A stretch of DNA of 64,000 nt from Escarpia spicata (Eukaryota > Annelida > Polychaeta > Sabellida > Siboglinidae): positions 744,001 through 808,000 of the forward strand of contig CAXEFP010000902.1 in NCBI GenBank assembly GCA_963995525.1, given 5' to 3'. Below are positions 12,050 to 26,845 of the stretch, in pieces. The translations under genes were made by a program, and so were the position numbers. The notes under the pieces are model-generated. The model worked only from the letters and a program-made list of their open reading frames with translations. It had not been told where the DNA came from and searched no databases. Position 1 is the first letter of the stretch; each line of letters starts with the position of its first letter.

Positions 12050-15000
12050 TGTGGTCTTAACCCAAATAGATGTTCTGCATGTTACAAATCTTCACGAAGG
12101 CTAGACTGATATAAAGCTACACACATAACTATATTAACCACAAATGGGAATGCATATTACCGTTTTATCTCCGTCACGTAAGTTACAAGAACATATTACG
12201 TAAGTTATAGGTGAGAAAACTCATCCCCATTTGATGTTTTATCTTGTCTAAAGCAGCAGTACATTCAATACTCACGACACAACCATGTCCCATATCAAAG
12301 TGTTCGAACACAATTTATGCATATCACAGCAAAACGGTATTTGTAGTGCACTTTTTTCGGCGGACGGATCCTAATGTGGTCTTACCCCAAATAGATGTTT
12401 TGCATGTTACAAATCTTCACGAAGGCTAGACTGATATCAAGCTACACACATAACTAGATTAATCACAAATGGGAATGCATGTTACCGTTTTATCTCCGTC
12501 ATGTAAGTTACAAGAACATATTACGTAAGTTATAGTTGTGAAAACTCATCCCCATTTGATGTTTTATTTTGTCTAAAGCAGCAGAACATTCAGTACTCAC
12601 GAGAGAAACATGTCCCATGTCAAAGTGTTCGAACACAATTTAAGCATATCACAGCAAAACGGTATTTGTAGTGCATTTTTTTCAGCGGACCGATCCTTAA
12701 TGTGGTCTTACCCCAAATATATGTTTTGCATGTAACAAATCTTCACGAAGGTTAGACTGATAACAAGCTACACACATAACTAGATTAACCACAAATGGGA
12801 ATGCATGTTACCGTTTTATCTCCGTCACGTAAGTTACAAGAACATATTACGTAAGTTATAGTTGTGAAAACTCATCCCTATTTGATGTTTTATTTTGTCT
12901 AAAGCAGCAGTACATTCAGTACTCAAGAGACAAATATGTCCCATATCAAAGTGTTCGAACACAATTAATGCATATCACAGCAAAACGGTATTTGTAGTGC
13001 ACTTTTTTCGGCGGACGGACCCTTAATGTGGTCTTACCCCAAATATATGTTTTGCATGTTACAAATCTTCACGAAGGCTAGACTGATATCAAGCTACACA
13101 CATAACTATATTAACCACAAACGGGAATGCATGTTACCGTTTTATCTCCGTCACGTAAGTTACAAGAACATATTACGTAAGTTATAGGTGTGAAAACTCA
13201 TCCCCATTTGATGTTTTATCTTGTCTAAAGCAGCAGTACATTCAGTACTCACGAGACAACCATGTCCCATATCTCAGTGTTCGAACAAAATTTATGCATA
13301 TCACAGCAAAACGGTATTTGTAGTGCACTTTTTTCGGCGGACGGATCCTAATGTGGTCTTACCCCAAATATATGTTTTGCATGTTACAAATCTTCACGAA
13401 GGCTAGACTGATATCAAGCTACACACATAACTAGATTAATCACAAATGGGAATGAATGTTACCGTTTTATCTCCGTCACATAAGTTACAAGAACATATTA
13501 CGTAAGTTATAGGTGTGAAAACTCATCCCCATTTGATGTTTTATTTTGTCTAAAGCAGCACAACATTCAGTACTCACGAGACAAACATGTCCCATGTCAA
13601 AGTGTTCGAACACAATTTAAGCATATCACAGCAAAACGGTATTTGTAGTGCACTTTTTTCAGCGGACGGATCCTTAATGTGGTCTTACCCCAAATATATG
13701 TTTTGCATGTAACAAATCTTCACGAAGGTTAGACTGATAACAAGCTACACACAAAACTAGATTAACCACAAATGGGAATGCATGTTACCGTTTTATCTCC
13801 GTCACGTAAGTTACAAGAACATAATACGTAAGTTATAGTTGTGAAAACTCATCCCTATTTGATGTTTTATGTTGTCTAAAGCAGCAGTACATTCAGTACT
13901 CACGAGACAAACATGTCCCATATCAAAGTGTTCGAACACAATTAATGCATATCACAGCAAAACGGTATTTGTAGTGCACTTTTTTCGGCGGACGGATCCT
14001 TAATGTGGTCTTACCCCAAATATATGTTTTGCATGTTACAAATCTTCACGAAGGCTAGACTGATATCAAGCTACACACATAACTATATTAACCACAAACG
14101 GGAATGCATGTTACCGTTTTATCTCCGTCACGTAAGTTACAAGAACATATTATGTAAGTTATAGGTGTGAAAACTCATCCCCATTTGATGTTTTATTTTG
14201 TCTAAAGCAGCAGTACATTCAGTACTCAAGAGACAAATATGTCCCATATCAAAGTGTTCGAACACAATTAATGCATATCACAGCAAAACGGTATTTGTAG
14301 TGCACTTTTTTCGGCGGACGGACCCTTAATGTGGTCTTACCCCAAATATATGTTTTGCATGTTACAAATCTTCACGAAGGCTAGACTGATATCAAGCTAC
14401 ACACATAACTATATTAACCACAAACGGGAATGCATGTTACCGTTTTATCTCCGTCACGTAAGTTACAAGAACATATTACGTAAGTTATAGGTGTGAAAAC
14501 TCATCCCCATTTGATGTTTTATCTTGTCTAAAGCAGCAGTACATTCAGTACTCACGAGACAACCATGTCCCATATCTCAGTGTTCGAACAAAATTTATGC
14601 ATATAACAGCAAAACGGTATTTGTAGTGCACTTTTTTCGGCGGACGGATCCTAATGTGGTCTTACCCCAAATATATGTTTTGCATGTTACAAATCTTCAC
14701 GAAGGCTAGACTGATATCAAGCTACACACATAACTAGATTAATCACAAATGGGAATGAATGTTACCGTTTTATCTCCGTCACATAAGTTACAAGAACATA
14801 TTACGTAAGTTATAGGTGTGAAAACTCATCCCCATTTGATGTTTTATTTTGTCTAAAGCAGCACAACATTCAGTACTCACGAGACAAACATGTCCCATGT
14901 CAAAGTGTTCGAACACAATTTAAGCATATCACAGCAAAACGGTATTTGTAGTGCACTTTTTTCAGCGGACGGATCCTTAATGTGGTCTTACCCCAAATAT

Positions 15001-18000
15001 ATGTTTTGCATGTAACAAATCTTCACGAAGGTTAGACTGATAACAAGCTACACACAAAACTAGATTAACCACAAATGGGAATGCATGTTACCGTTTTATC
15101 TCCGTCACGTAAGTTACAAGAACATAATACGTAAGTTATAGTTGTGAAAACTCATCCCTATTTGATGTTTTATGTTGTCTAAAGCAGCAGTACATTCAGT
15201 ACTCACGAGACAAACATGTCCCATATCAAAGTGTTCGAACACAATTAATGCATATCACAGCAAAACGGTATTTGTAGTGCACTTTTTTCGGCGGACGGAT
15301 CCTTAATGTGGTCTTACCCCAAATATATGTTTTGCATGTTACAAATCTTCACGAAGGCTAGACTGATATCAAGCTACACACATAACTATATTAACCACAA
15401 ACGGGAATGCATGTTACCGTTTTATCTCCGTCACGTAAGTTACAAGAACATATTATGTAAGTTATAGGTGTGAAAACTCATCCCCATTTGATGTTTTATC
15501 TTGTCTAAAGGAGCAGTACGTTCAGTACTCACGAGACAAACATGTCCCATGTCAAAGTGTTCGAACAAAATTTATGCATTTCACAGCAAAACGGTATTTG
15601 TAGTGCACTTTTTTTGGCGGACGGATCCTTAATGTAGTCTTACCCGAAATATAAGTTTTGCATGTTACAAATCTTCACGAAGGCTAAACTGTTATCAAGC
15701 TACACACATAATTAGATTAACCACAAATGGGAATGCATGTTACCGTTTTATCTCCGTCACGTAAGTTACAAGAACATACTACGTAAGTCATAGGTGTGAA
15801 AACTCATCCCCATTTCATGTTTTATCTTGTCTATAGCAGCAGTACATTCAGTACTCACGAGACAAACATGTCCCATGTCAAAGTGTTCGAACACAATTTA
15901 TGCATATCACAGAAAACGGTATTTGTAGTGCACTTTTTTCGGCGGACGGATCCTTAATGTGGTCTTAACCCAAATAGATGTTCTGCATGTTACAAATCTT
16001 CACGAAGGCTAGACTGATATAAAGCTACACACATAACTATATTAACCACAAATGGGAATGCATATTACCGTTTTATCTCCGTCACGTAAGTTACAAGAAC
16101 ATATTACGTAAGTTATAGGTGAGAAAACTCATCCCCATTTGATGTTTTATCTTGTCTAAAGCAGCAGTACATTCAATACTCACGACACAACCATGTCCCA
16201 TATCAAAGTGTTCGAACACAATTTATGCATATCACAGCAAAACGGTATTTGTAGTGCACTTTTTTCGGCGGACGGATCCTAATGTGGTCTTACCCCAAAT
16301 AGATGTTTTGCATGTTACAAATCTTCACGAAGGCTAGACTGATATCAAGCTACACACATAACTAGATTAATCACAAATGGGAATGCATGTTACCGTTTTA
16401 TCTCCGTCATGTAAGTTACAAGAACATATTACGTAAGTTATAGTTGTGAAAACTCATCCCCATTTGATGTTTTATTTTGTCTAAAGCAGCAGAACATTCA
16501 GTACTCACGAGAGAAACATGTCCCATGTCAAAGTGTTCGAACACAATTTAAGCATATCACAGCAAAACGGTATTTGTAGTGCATTTTTTTCAGCGGACCG
16601 ATCCTTAATGTGGTCTTACCCCAAATATATGTTTTGCATGTAACAAATCTTCACGAAGGTTAGACTGATAACAAGCTACACACATAACTAGATTAACCAC
16701 AAATGGGAATGCATGTTACCGTTTTATCTCCGTCACGTAAGTTACAAGAACATATTACGTAAGTTATAGTTGTGAAAACTCATCCCTATTTGATGTTTTA
16801 TTTTGTCTAAAGCAGCAGTACATTCAGTACTCAAGAGACAAATATGTCCCATATCAAAGTGTTCGAACACAATTAATGCATATCACAGCAAAACGGTATT
16901 TGTAGTGCACTTTTTTCGGCGGACGGACCCTTAATGTGGTCTTACCCCAAATATATGTTTTGCATGTTACAAATCTTCACGAAGGCTAGACTGATATCAA
17001 GCTACACACATAACTATATTAACCACAAACGGGAATGCATGTTACCGTTTTATCTCCGTCACGTAAGTTACAAGAACATATTACGTAAGTTATAGGTGTG
17101 AAAACTCATCCCCATTTGATGTTTTATCTTGTCTAAAGCAGCAGTACATTCAGTACTCACGAGACAACCATGTCCCATATCTCAGTGTTCGAACAAAATT
17201 TATGCATATCACAGCAAAACGGTATTTGTAGTGCACTTTTTTCGGCGGACGGATCCTAATGTGGTCTTACCCCAAATATATGTTTTGCATGTTACAAATC
17301 TTCACGAAGGCTAGACTGATATCAAGCTACACACATAACTAGATTAATCACAAATGGGAATGAATGTTACCGTTTTATCTCCGTCACATAAGTTACAAGA
17401 ACATATTACGTAAGTTATAGGTGTGAAAACTCATCCCCATTTGATGTTTTATTTTGTCTAAAGCAGCACAACATTCAGTACTCACGAGACAAACATGTCC
17501 CATGTCAAAGTGTTCGAACACAATTTAAGCATATCACAGCAAAACGGTATTTGTAGTGCACTTTTTTCAGCGGACGGATCCTTAATGTGGTCTTACCCCA
17601 AATATATGTTTTGCATGTAACAAATCTTCACGAAGGTTAGACTGATAACAAGCTACACACAAAACTAGATTAACCACAAATGGGAATGCATGTTACCGTT
17701 TTATCTCCGTCACGTAAGTTACAAGAACATAATACGTAAGTTATAGTTGTGAAAACTCATCCCTATTTGATGTTTTATGTTGTCTAAAGCAGCAGTACAT
17801 TCAGTACTCACGAGACAAACATGTCCCATATCAAAGTGTTCGAACACAATTAATGCATATCACAGCAAAACGGTATTTGTAGTGCACTTTTTTCGGCGGA
17901 CGGATCCTTAATGTGGTCTTACCCCAAATATATGTTTTGCATGTTACAAATCTTCACGAAGGCTAGACTGATATCAAGCTACACACATAACTATATTAAC

Positions 18001-18098
18001 CACAAACGGGAATGCATGTTACCGTTTTATCTCCGTCACGTAAGTTACAAGAACATATTATGTAAGTTATAGGTGTGAAAACTCATCCCCATTTGATG
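12050..18098 (+). repeat. Two copies of a ~2.1-kb segment, offset 3908 bp
   Basis: About 12050-14190 and 15958-18098 align at an offset of 3908 bp (12 monomers). Shared private variants include GTCTTAACCCAAATAG, GATATAAAGCTACAC and TTCAATACTCACGACAC. The alignment ends where the later copy switches to the TAAAGGAGCAGTACG variant. Confidence 0.65.
12890..15493 (+). repeat. Tandem four-monomer block (2 x ~1303 bp)
   Basis: Adjacent copies at an offset of 1303 bp. They share the ACTCAAGAGACAAATATG monomer, the CGGACGGACCC variant, the GTCACATAAGTTAC variant and TTTTATGTTGTC. The second copy ends where TAAAGGAGCAGTACG begins. Confidence 0.7.
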
Positions 18099-21000
18099 TT
18101 TTATCTTGTCTAAAGGAGCAGTACGTTCAGTACTCACGAGACAAACATGTCCCATGTCAAAGTGTTCGAACAAAATTTATGCATTTCACAGCAAAACGGT
18201 ATTTGTAGTGCACTTTTTTTGGCGGACGGATCCTTAATGTAGTCTTACCCGAAATATAAGTTTTGCATGTTACAAATCTTCACGAAGGCTAAACTGTTAT
18301 CAAGCTACACACATAATTAGATTAACCACAAATGGGAATGCATGTTACCGTTTTATCTCCGTCACGTAAGTTACAAGAACATACTACGTAAGTTATAGGT
18401 GTGAAAACTCATCCCCATTTCATGTTTTATCTTGTCTATAGCAGCAGTACATTCAGTACTCACGAGACAAACATGTCCCATGTCAAAGTGTTCGAACACA
18501 ATTTATGCATATCACAGAAAACGGTATTTGTAGTGCACTTTTTTCGGCGGACGGATCCTTAATGTGGTCTTACCCCAAATATATGTTTTGCAGGTTACAA
18601 AACTTCACGAAGGCTAGACTGATATCAAGCCACACACATAACTAGATTAGCCACACATGGGAATGCATGTTACCGTTTTATCTCCGTCACGTAAGTTACA
18701 AGAACATATTACGTAAGTTATAGGTGTGAAAACTCATCCCCATTTGATGTTTTATCTTGTCTAAAGCAACAGTACATTCAGTACTCACGAGACAAACATG
18801 TCCCATATCAAAGTGTTCGAACAAAATTTATGCATATCACAGAAAACGGTATGTTAAGTGCATTTTTTCGGCAGACGGATCCTGAATGTGGTCTATCCCC
18901 AAATAGATGTTCTGCATGTTACAAATATTCACGAAGGCTAGACTGATATCAAGCTACACACATAACTAGATTAACCACAAATGGGAATGCATGTTACCGT
19001 TTTATCTCCGTGACGTAAGTTACAAGAACATATTACGTAAGTTGTAGGTGTGAAAACTCATCCACATTTGATGTTTTATATTGTCTAAAGCAGCAGTACA
19101 TTCAGTACTCACGAGACAAACATGTCCCATATCAAAGTGTTCAAACAAAATTTATGCATATCACAGAAAACGGTATATTAAGTGCACTTTTTCGGCAGAC
19201 GGATCCTGAATGTGGTCTTACCCCAAATAGATGTTCTGCATGGTAAAAATCTTCACGAAGGCTAGACTGATATCAAGCTACACACATAACTATATTAACC
19301 ACAAACGGGAATGCATGTTACCGTTTTATCTCCGTCACGTAAGTTACAAGAACATATTACGTAAGTTATAGGTGTGAAAACTCATCCCCATTTGATGTTT
19401 TATCTTGTCTAAAGCAGCAGTACATTCAGTACTCACGAGACAAACATGTCCCATGTCAAAGTGTTCGAACAAAATGTATGCATATAACAGCAAAACGGTA
19501 TTTGTAGTGCACTTTTTTTGGCGGACGGATCCTTAATGTGGTCTTACCCCAAATATATGTTTTGCATGTTACAAATCTTCACGAAGGCTAGACTGTTATC
19601 AAGCTACACACATAACTAGATTAATCACAAATGGGAATGCATGTTACCGTTTTATCTCCGTCATGTAAGTTACAAGAACATATTACGTAAGTTATAGTTG
19701 TGAAAACTCATCCCTATTTGATGTTTTATTTTGTCTAAAGCAGCAGTACATTCAGTACTCACGAGAAAAACATGTCCCATATCAAAGTGTTCGAACACAA
19801 TTAATGCATATCACAGCAAAACGGTATTTGTAGTGCACTTTTTTCGGCGGACGGATCCTTAATGTGGTCTTACCCCAAATATATGTTTTGCATGTTACAA
19901 ATCTTCACGAAGGCTAGACTGATATCAAGCTACACACATAACTATATTAACCACAAACGGGAATGCATGTTACCGTTTTATCTCCGTCACGTAAGTTACA
20001 AGAACATATTACGTAAATTATAGGTGTGAAAACTCATCCCCATTTGATGTTTTATCTTGTCTAAAGGAACAGTACGTTCAGTACTCACGAGACAAACATG
20101 TCCCATGTCAAAGTGTTCGAACAAAATTTATGCATTTCACAGCAAAACGGTATTTGTAGTGCACTTTTTTTGGCGGACGGATCCTTAATGTAGTCTTACC
20201 CCAAATATAAGTTTTGCATGTTACAAATCTTCACGAAGGCTAAACTGTTATCAAGCTACACACATAATTAGATTAACCACAAATGGGAATGCATGTTACC
20301 GTTTTATCTCCGTCACGTAAGTTACAAGAACATACTACGTAAGTTATAGGTGTGAAAACTCATCCCCATTTCATGTTTTATCTTGTCTATAGCAGCAGTA
20401 CATTCAGTACTCACGAGACAAACATGTCCCATATCAAAGTGTTCGAAAAAAATTTATGCATATCACAGCAAAACGGTATTTGTAGTGCACTTTTTTCAGC
20501 GGACGGATCCTTAATGTGGTCTTACCCCAAATATATGTTTTGCATGTAACAAATCTTCACGAAGGTTAGACTGATAACAAGCTACACACAAAACTAGATT
20601 AACCACAAATGGGAATGCATGTTACCGTTTTATCTCCGTCACGTAAGTTACAAGAACATAATACGTAAGTTATAGTTGTGAAAACTCATCCCTATTTGAT
20701 GTTTTATGTTGTCTAAAGCAGCAGTACATTCAGTACTCACGAGACAAACATGTCCCATATCAAAGTGTTCGAACACAATTAATGCATATCACAGCAAAAC
20801 GGTATTTGTAGTGCACTTTTTTCGGCGGACGGATCCTTAATGTGGTCTTACCCCAAATATATGTTTTGCATGTTACAAATCTTCACGAAGGCTAGACTGA
20901 TATCAAGCTACACACATAACTATATTAACCACAAACGGGAATGCATGTTACCGTTTTATCTCCGTCACGTAAGTTACAAGAACATATTACGTAAGTTATA

Positions 21001-24000
21001 GGTGTGAAAACTCATCCCCATTTGATGTTTTATCTTGTCTAAAGCAGCAGTACATTCAGTACTCACGAGACAAACATGTCCCATGTCAAAGTGTTCGAAC
21101 AAAATGTATGCATATAACAGCAAAACGGTATTTGTAGTGCACTTTTTTTGGCGGACGGATCCTTAATGTGGTCTTACCCCAAATATATGTTTTGCATGTT
21201 ACAAATCTTCACGAAGGCTAGACTGTTATCAAGCTACACACATAACTAGATTAATCACAAATGGGAATGCATGTTACCGTTTTATCTCCGTCATGTAAGT
21301 TACAAGAACATATTACGTAAGTTATAGTTGTGAAAACTCATCCCTATTTGATGTTTTATTTTGTCTAAAGCAGCAGTACATTCAGTACTCACGAGAAAAA
21401 CATGTCCCATATCAAAGTGTTCGAACACAATTAATGCATATCACAGCAAAACGGTATTTGTAGTGCACTTTTTTCGGCGGACGGATCCTTAATGTGGTCT
21501 TACCCCAAATATATGTTTTGCATGTTACAAATCTTCACGAAGGCTAGACTGATATCAAGCTACACACATAACTATATTAACCACAAACGGGAATGCATGT
21601 TACCGTTTTATCTCCGTCACGTAAGTTACAAGAACATATTACGTAAATTATAGGTGTGAAAACTCATCCCCATTTGATGTTTTATCTTGTCTAAAGGAAC
21701 AGTACGTTCAGTACTCACGAGACAAACATGTCCCATGTCAAAGTGTTCGAACAAAATTTATGCATTTCACAGCAAAACGGTATTTGTAGTGCACTTTTTT
21801 TGGCGGACGGATCCTTAATGTAGTCTTACCCCAAATATAAGTTTTGCATGTTACAAATCTTCACGAAGGCTAAACTGTTATCAAGCTACACACATAATTA
21901 GATTAACCACAAATGGGAATGCATGTTACCGTTTTATCTCCGTCACGTAAGTTACAAGAACATACTACGTAAGTTATAGGTGTGAAAACTCATCCCCATT
22001 TCATGTTTTATCTTGTCTATAGCAGCAGTACATTCAGTACTCACGAGACAAACATGTCCCATATCAAAGTGTTCGAAAAAAATTTATGCATATCACAGCA
22101 AAACGGTATTTGTAGTGCACTTTTTTCAGCGGACGGATCCTTAATGTGGTCTTACCCCAAATATATGTTTTGCATGTAACAAATCTTCACGAAGGTTAGA
22201 CTGATAACAAGCTACACACAAAACTAGATTAACCACAAATGGGAATGCATGTTACCGTTTTATCTCCGTCACGTAAGTTACAAGAACATAATACGTAAGT
22301 TATAGTTGTGAAAACTCATCCCTATTTGATGTTTTATGTTGTCTAAAGCAGCAGTACATTCAGTACTCACGAGACAAACATGTCCCATATCAAAGTGTTC
22401 GAACACAATTAATGCATATCACAGCAAAACGGTATTTGTAGTGCACTTTTTTCGGCGGACGGATCCTTAATGTGGTCTTACCCCAAATATATGTTTTGCA
22501 TGTTACAAATCTTCACGAAGGCTAGACTGATATCAAGCTACACACATAACTATATTAACCACAAACGGGAATGCATGTTACCGTTTTATCTCCGTCACGT
22601 AAGTTACAAGAACATATTATGTAAGTTATAGGTGTGAAAACTCATCCCCATTTGATGTTTTATTTTGTCTAAAGCAGCAGTACATTCAGTACTCAAGAGA
22701 CAAATATGTCCCATATCAAAGTGTTCGAACACAATTAATGCATATCACAGCAAAACGGTATTTGTAGTGCACTTTTTTCGGCGGACGGACCCTTAATGTG
22801 GTCTTACCCCAAATATATGTTTTGCATGTTACAAATCTTCACGAAGGCTAGACTGATATCAAGCTACACACATAACTATATTAACCACAAACGGGAATGC
22901 ATGTTACCGTTTTATCTCCGTCACGTAAGTTACAAGAACATATTACGTAAGTTATAGGTGTGAAAACTCATCCCCATTTGATGTTTTATCTTGTCTAAAG
23001 CAGCAGTACATTCAGTACTCACGAGACAACCATGTCCCATATCTCAGTGTTCGAACAAAATTTATGCATATCACAGCAAAACGGTATTTGTAGTGCACTT
23101 TTTTCGGCGGACGGATCCTAATGTGGTCTTACCCCAAATATATGTTTTGCATGTTACAAATCTTCACGAAGGCTAGACTGATATCAAGCTACACACATAA
23201 CTAGATTAATCACAAATGGGAATGAATGTTACCGTTTTATCTCCGTCACATAAGTTACAAGAACATATTACGTAAGTTATAGGTGTGAAAACTCATCCCC
23301 ATTTGATGTTTTATTTTGTCTAAAGCAGCACAACATTCAGTACTCACGAGACAAACATGTCCCATGTCAAAGTGTTCGAACACAATTTAAGCATATCACA
23401 GCAAAACGGTATTTGTAGTGCACTTTTTTCAGCGGACGGATCCTTAATGTGGTCTTACCCCAAATATATGTTTTGCATGTAACAAATCTTCACGAAGGTT
23501 AGACTGATAACAAGCTACACACAAAACTAGATTAACCACAAATGGGAATGCATGTTACCGTTTTATCTCCGTCACGTAAGTTACAAGAACATAATACGTA
23601 AGTTATAGTTGTGAAAACTCATCCCTATTTGATGTTTTATGTTGTCTAAAGCAGCAGTACATTCAGTACTCACGAGACAAACATGTCCCATATCAAAGTG
23701 TTCGAACACAATTAATGCATATCACAGCAAAACGGTATTTGTAGTGCACTTTTTTCGGCGGACGGATCCTTAATGTGGTCTTACCCCAAATATATGTTTT
23801 GCATGTTACAAATCTTCACGAAGGCTAGACTGATATCAAGCTACACACATAACTATATTAACCACAAACGGGAATGCATGTTACCGTTTTATCTCCGTCA
23901 CGTAAGTTACAAGAACATATTATGTAAGTTATAGGTGTGAAAACTCATCCCCATTTGATGTTTTATCTTGTCTAAAGGAGCAGTACGTTCAGTACTCACG

Positions 24001-26845
24001 AGACAAACATGTCCCATGTCAAAGTGTTCGAACAAAATTTATGCATTTCACAGCAAAACGGTATTTGTAGTGCACTTTTTTTGGCGGACGGATCCTTAAT
24101 GTAGTCTTACCCGAAATATAAGTTTTGCATGTTACAAATCTTCACGAAGGCTAAACTGTTATCAAGCTACACACATAATTAGATTAACCACAAATGGGAA
24201 TGCATGTTACCGTTTTATCTCCGTCACGTAAGTTACAAGAACATACTACGTAAGTTATAGGTGTGAAAACTCATCCCCATTTCATGTTTTATCTTGTCTA
24301 TAGCAGCAGTACATTCAGTACTCACGAGACAAACATGTCCCATGTCAAAGTGTTCGAACACAATTTATGCATATCACAGAAAACGGTATTTGTAGTGCAC
24401 TTTTTTCGGCGGACGGATCCTTAATGTGGTCTTACCCCAAATATATGTTTTGCAGGTTACAAAACTTCACGAAGGCTAGACTGATATCAAGCCACACACA
24501 TAACTAGATTAGCCACACATGGGAATGCATGTTACCGTTTTATCTCCGTCACGTAAGTTACAAGAACATATTACGTAAGTTATAGGTGTGAAAACTCATC
24601 CCCATTTGATGTTTTATCTTGTCTAAAGCAACAGTACATTCAGTACTCACGAGACAAACATGTCCCATATCAAAGTGTTCGAACAAAATTTATGCATATC
24701 ACAGAAAACGGTATGTTAAGTGCATTTTTTCGGCAGACGGATCCTGAATGTGGTCTATCCCCAAATAGATGTTCTGCATGTTACAAATATTCACGAAGGC
24801 TAGACTGATATCAAGCTACACACATAACTAGATTAACCACAAATGGGAATGCATGTTACCGTTTTATCTCCGTGACGTAAGTTACAAGAACATATTACGT
24901 AAGTTGTAGGTGTGAAAACTCATCCACATTTGATGTTTTATATTGTCTAAAGCAGCAGTACATTCAGTACTCACGAGACAAACATGTCCCATATCAAAGT
25001 GTTCAAACAAAATTTATGCATATCACAGAAAACGGTATATTAAGTGCACTTTTTCGGCAGACGGATCCTGAATGTGGTCTTACCCCAAATAGATGTTCTG
25101 CATGGTAAAAATCTTCACGAAGGCTAGACTGATATCAAGCTACACACATAACTATATTAACCACAAACGGGAATGCATGTTACCGTTTTATCTCCGTCAC
25201 GTAAGTTACAAGAACATATTACGTAAGTTATAGGTGTGAAAACTCATCCCCATTTGATGTTTTATCTTGTCTAAAGCAGCAGTACATTCAGTACTCACGA
25301 GACAAACATGTCCCATGTCAAAGTGTTCGAACAAAATGTATGCATATAACAGCAAAACGGTATTTGTAGTGCACTTTTTTTGGCGGACGGATCCTTAATG
25401 TGGTCTTACCCCAAATATATGTTTTGCATGTTACAAATCTTCACGAAGGCTAGACTGTTATCAAGCTACACACATAACTAGATTAATCACAAATGGGAAT
25501 GCATGTTACCGTTTTATCTCCGTCATGTAAGTTACAAGAACATATTACGTAAGTTATAGTTGTGAAAACTCATCCCTATTTGATGTTTTATTTTGTCTAA
25601 AGCAGCAGTACATTCAGTACTCACGAGACAAACATGTCCCATATCAAAGTGTTCGAACACAATTAATGCATATCACAGCAAAACGGTATTTGTAGTGCAC
25701 TTTTTTCGGCGGACGGATCCTTAATGTGGTCTTACCCCAAATATATGTTTTGCATGTTACAAATCTTCACGAAGGCTAGACTGATATCAAGCTACACACA
25801 TAACTATATTAACCACAAACGGGAATGCATGTTACCGTTTTATCTCCGTCACGTAAGTTACAAGAACATATTACGTAAATTATAGGTGTGAAAACTCATC
25901 CCCATTTGATGTTTTATCTTGTCTAAAGGAACAGTACGTTCAGTACTCACGAGACAAACATGTCCCATGTCAAAGTGTTCGAACAAAATTTATGCATTTC
26001 ACAGCAAAACGGTATTTGTAGTGCACTTTTTTTGGCGGACGGATCCTTAATGTAGTCTTACCCCAAATATAAGTTTTGCATGTTACAAATCTTCACGAAG
26101 GCTAAACTGTTATCAAGCTACACACATAATTAGATTAACCACAAATGGGAATGCATGTTACCGTTTTATCTCCGTCACGTAAGTTACAAGAACATACTAC
26201 GTAAGTTATAGGTGTGAAAACTCATCCCCATTTCATGTTTTATCTTGTCTATAGCAGCAGTACATTCAGTACTCACGAGACAAACATGTCCCATATCAAA
26301 GTGTTCGAAAAAAATTTATGCATATCACAGCAAAACGGTATTTGTAGTGCACTTTTTTCAGCGGACGGATCCTTAATGTGGTCTTACCCCAAATATATGT
26401 TTTGCATGTAACAAATCTTCACGAAGGTTAGACTGATAACAAGCTACACACAAAACTAGATTAACCACAAATGGGAATGCATGTTACCGTTTTATCTCCG
26501 TCACGTAAGTTACAAGAACATAATACGTAAGTTATAGTTGTGAAAACTCATCCCTATTTGATGTTTTATGTTGTCTAAAGCAGCAGTACATTCAGTACTC
26601 ACGAGACAAACATGTCCCATATCAAAGTGTTCGAACACAATTAATGCATATCACAGCAAAACGGTATTTGTAGTGCACTTTTTTCGGCGGACGGATCCTT
26701 AATGTGGTCTTACCCCAAATATATGTTTTGCATGTTACAAATCTTCACGAAGGCTAGACTGATATCAAGCTACACACATAACTATATTAACCACAAACGG
26801 GAATGCATGTTACCGTTTTATCTCCGTCACGTAAGTTACAAGAAC
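16800..26845 (+). repeat. 13-monomer segment duplicated at 18-monomer distance
   Basis: About 16800-20980 and 22670-26845 align at a constant offset of 5862 bp, including the GTCTATCCCCAAATAG and GTGACGTAAGTTAC variants. They diverge near 20990, where ACGTAAG in the first is ATGTAAG in the second. Together with the 12.7-kb offset duplication this gives three related copies of the same stretch. Confidence 0.65.
19250..22509 (+). repeat. Tandem five-monomer block (2 x ~1630 bp)
   Basis: Adjacent near-identical copies at an offset of 1630 bp. Both contain the private variants AAAATGTATGCATATAACAG, CACGAGAAAAACATG, GTAAATTATAGG and GTTCGAAAAAAATTTATG. The five-monomer unit is also found once in the segment near 25250-26400, where the GAGAAAAAC variant is GAGACAAAC. 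Confidence 0.75.
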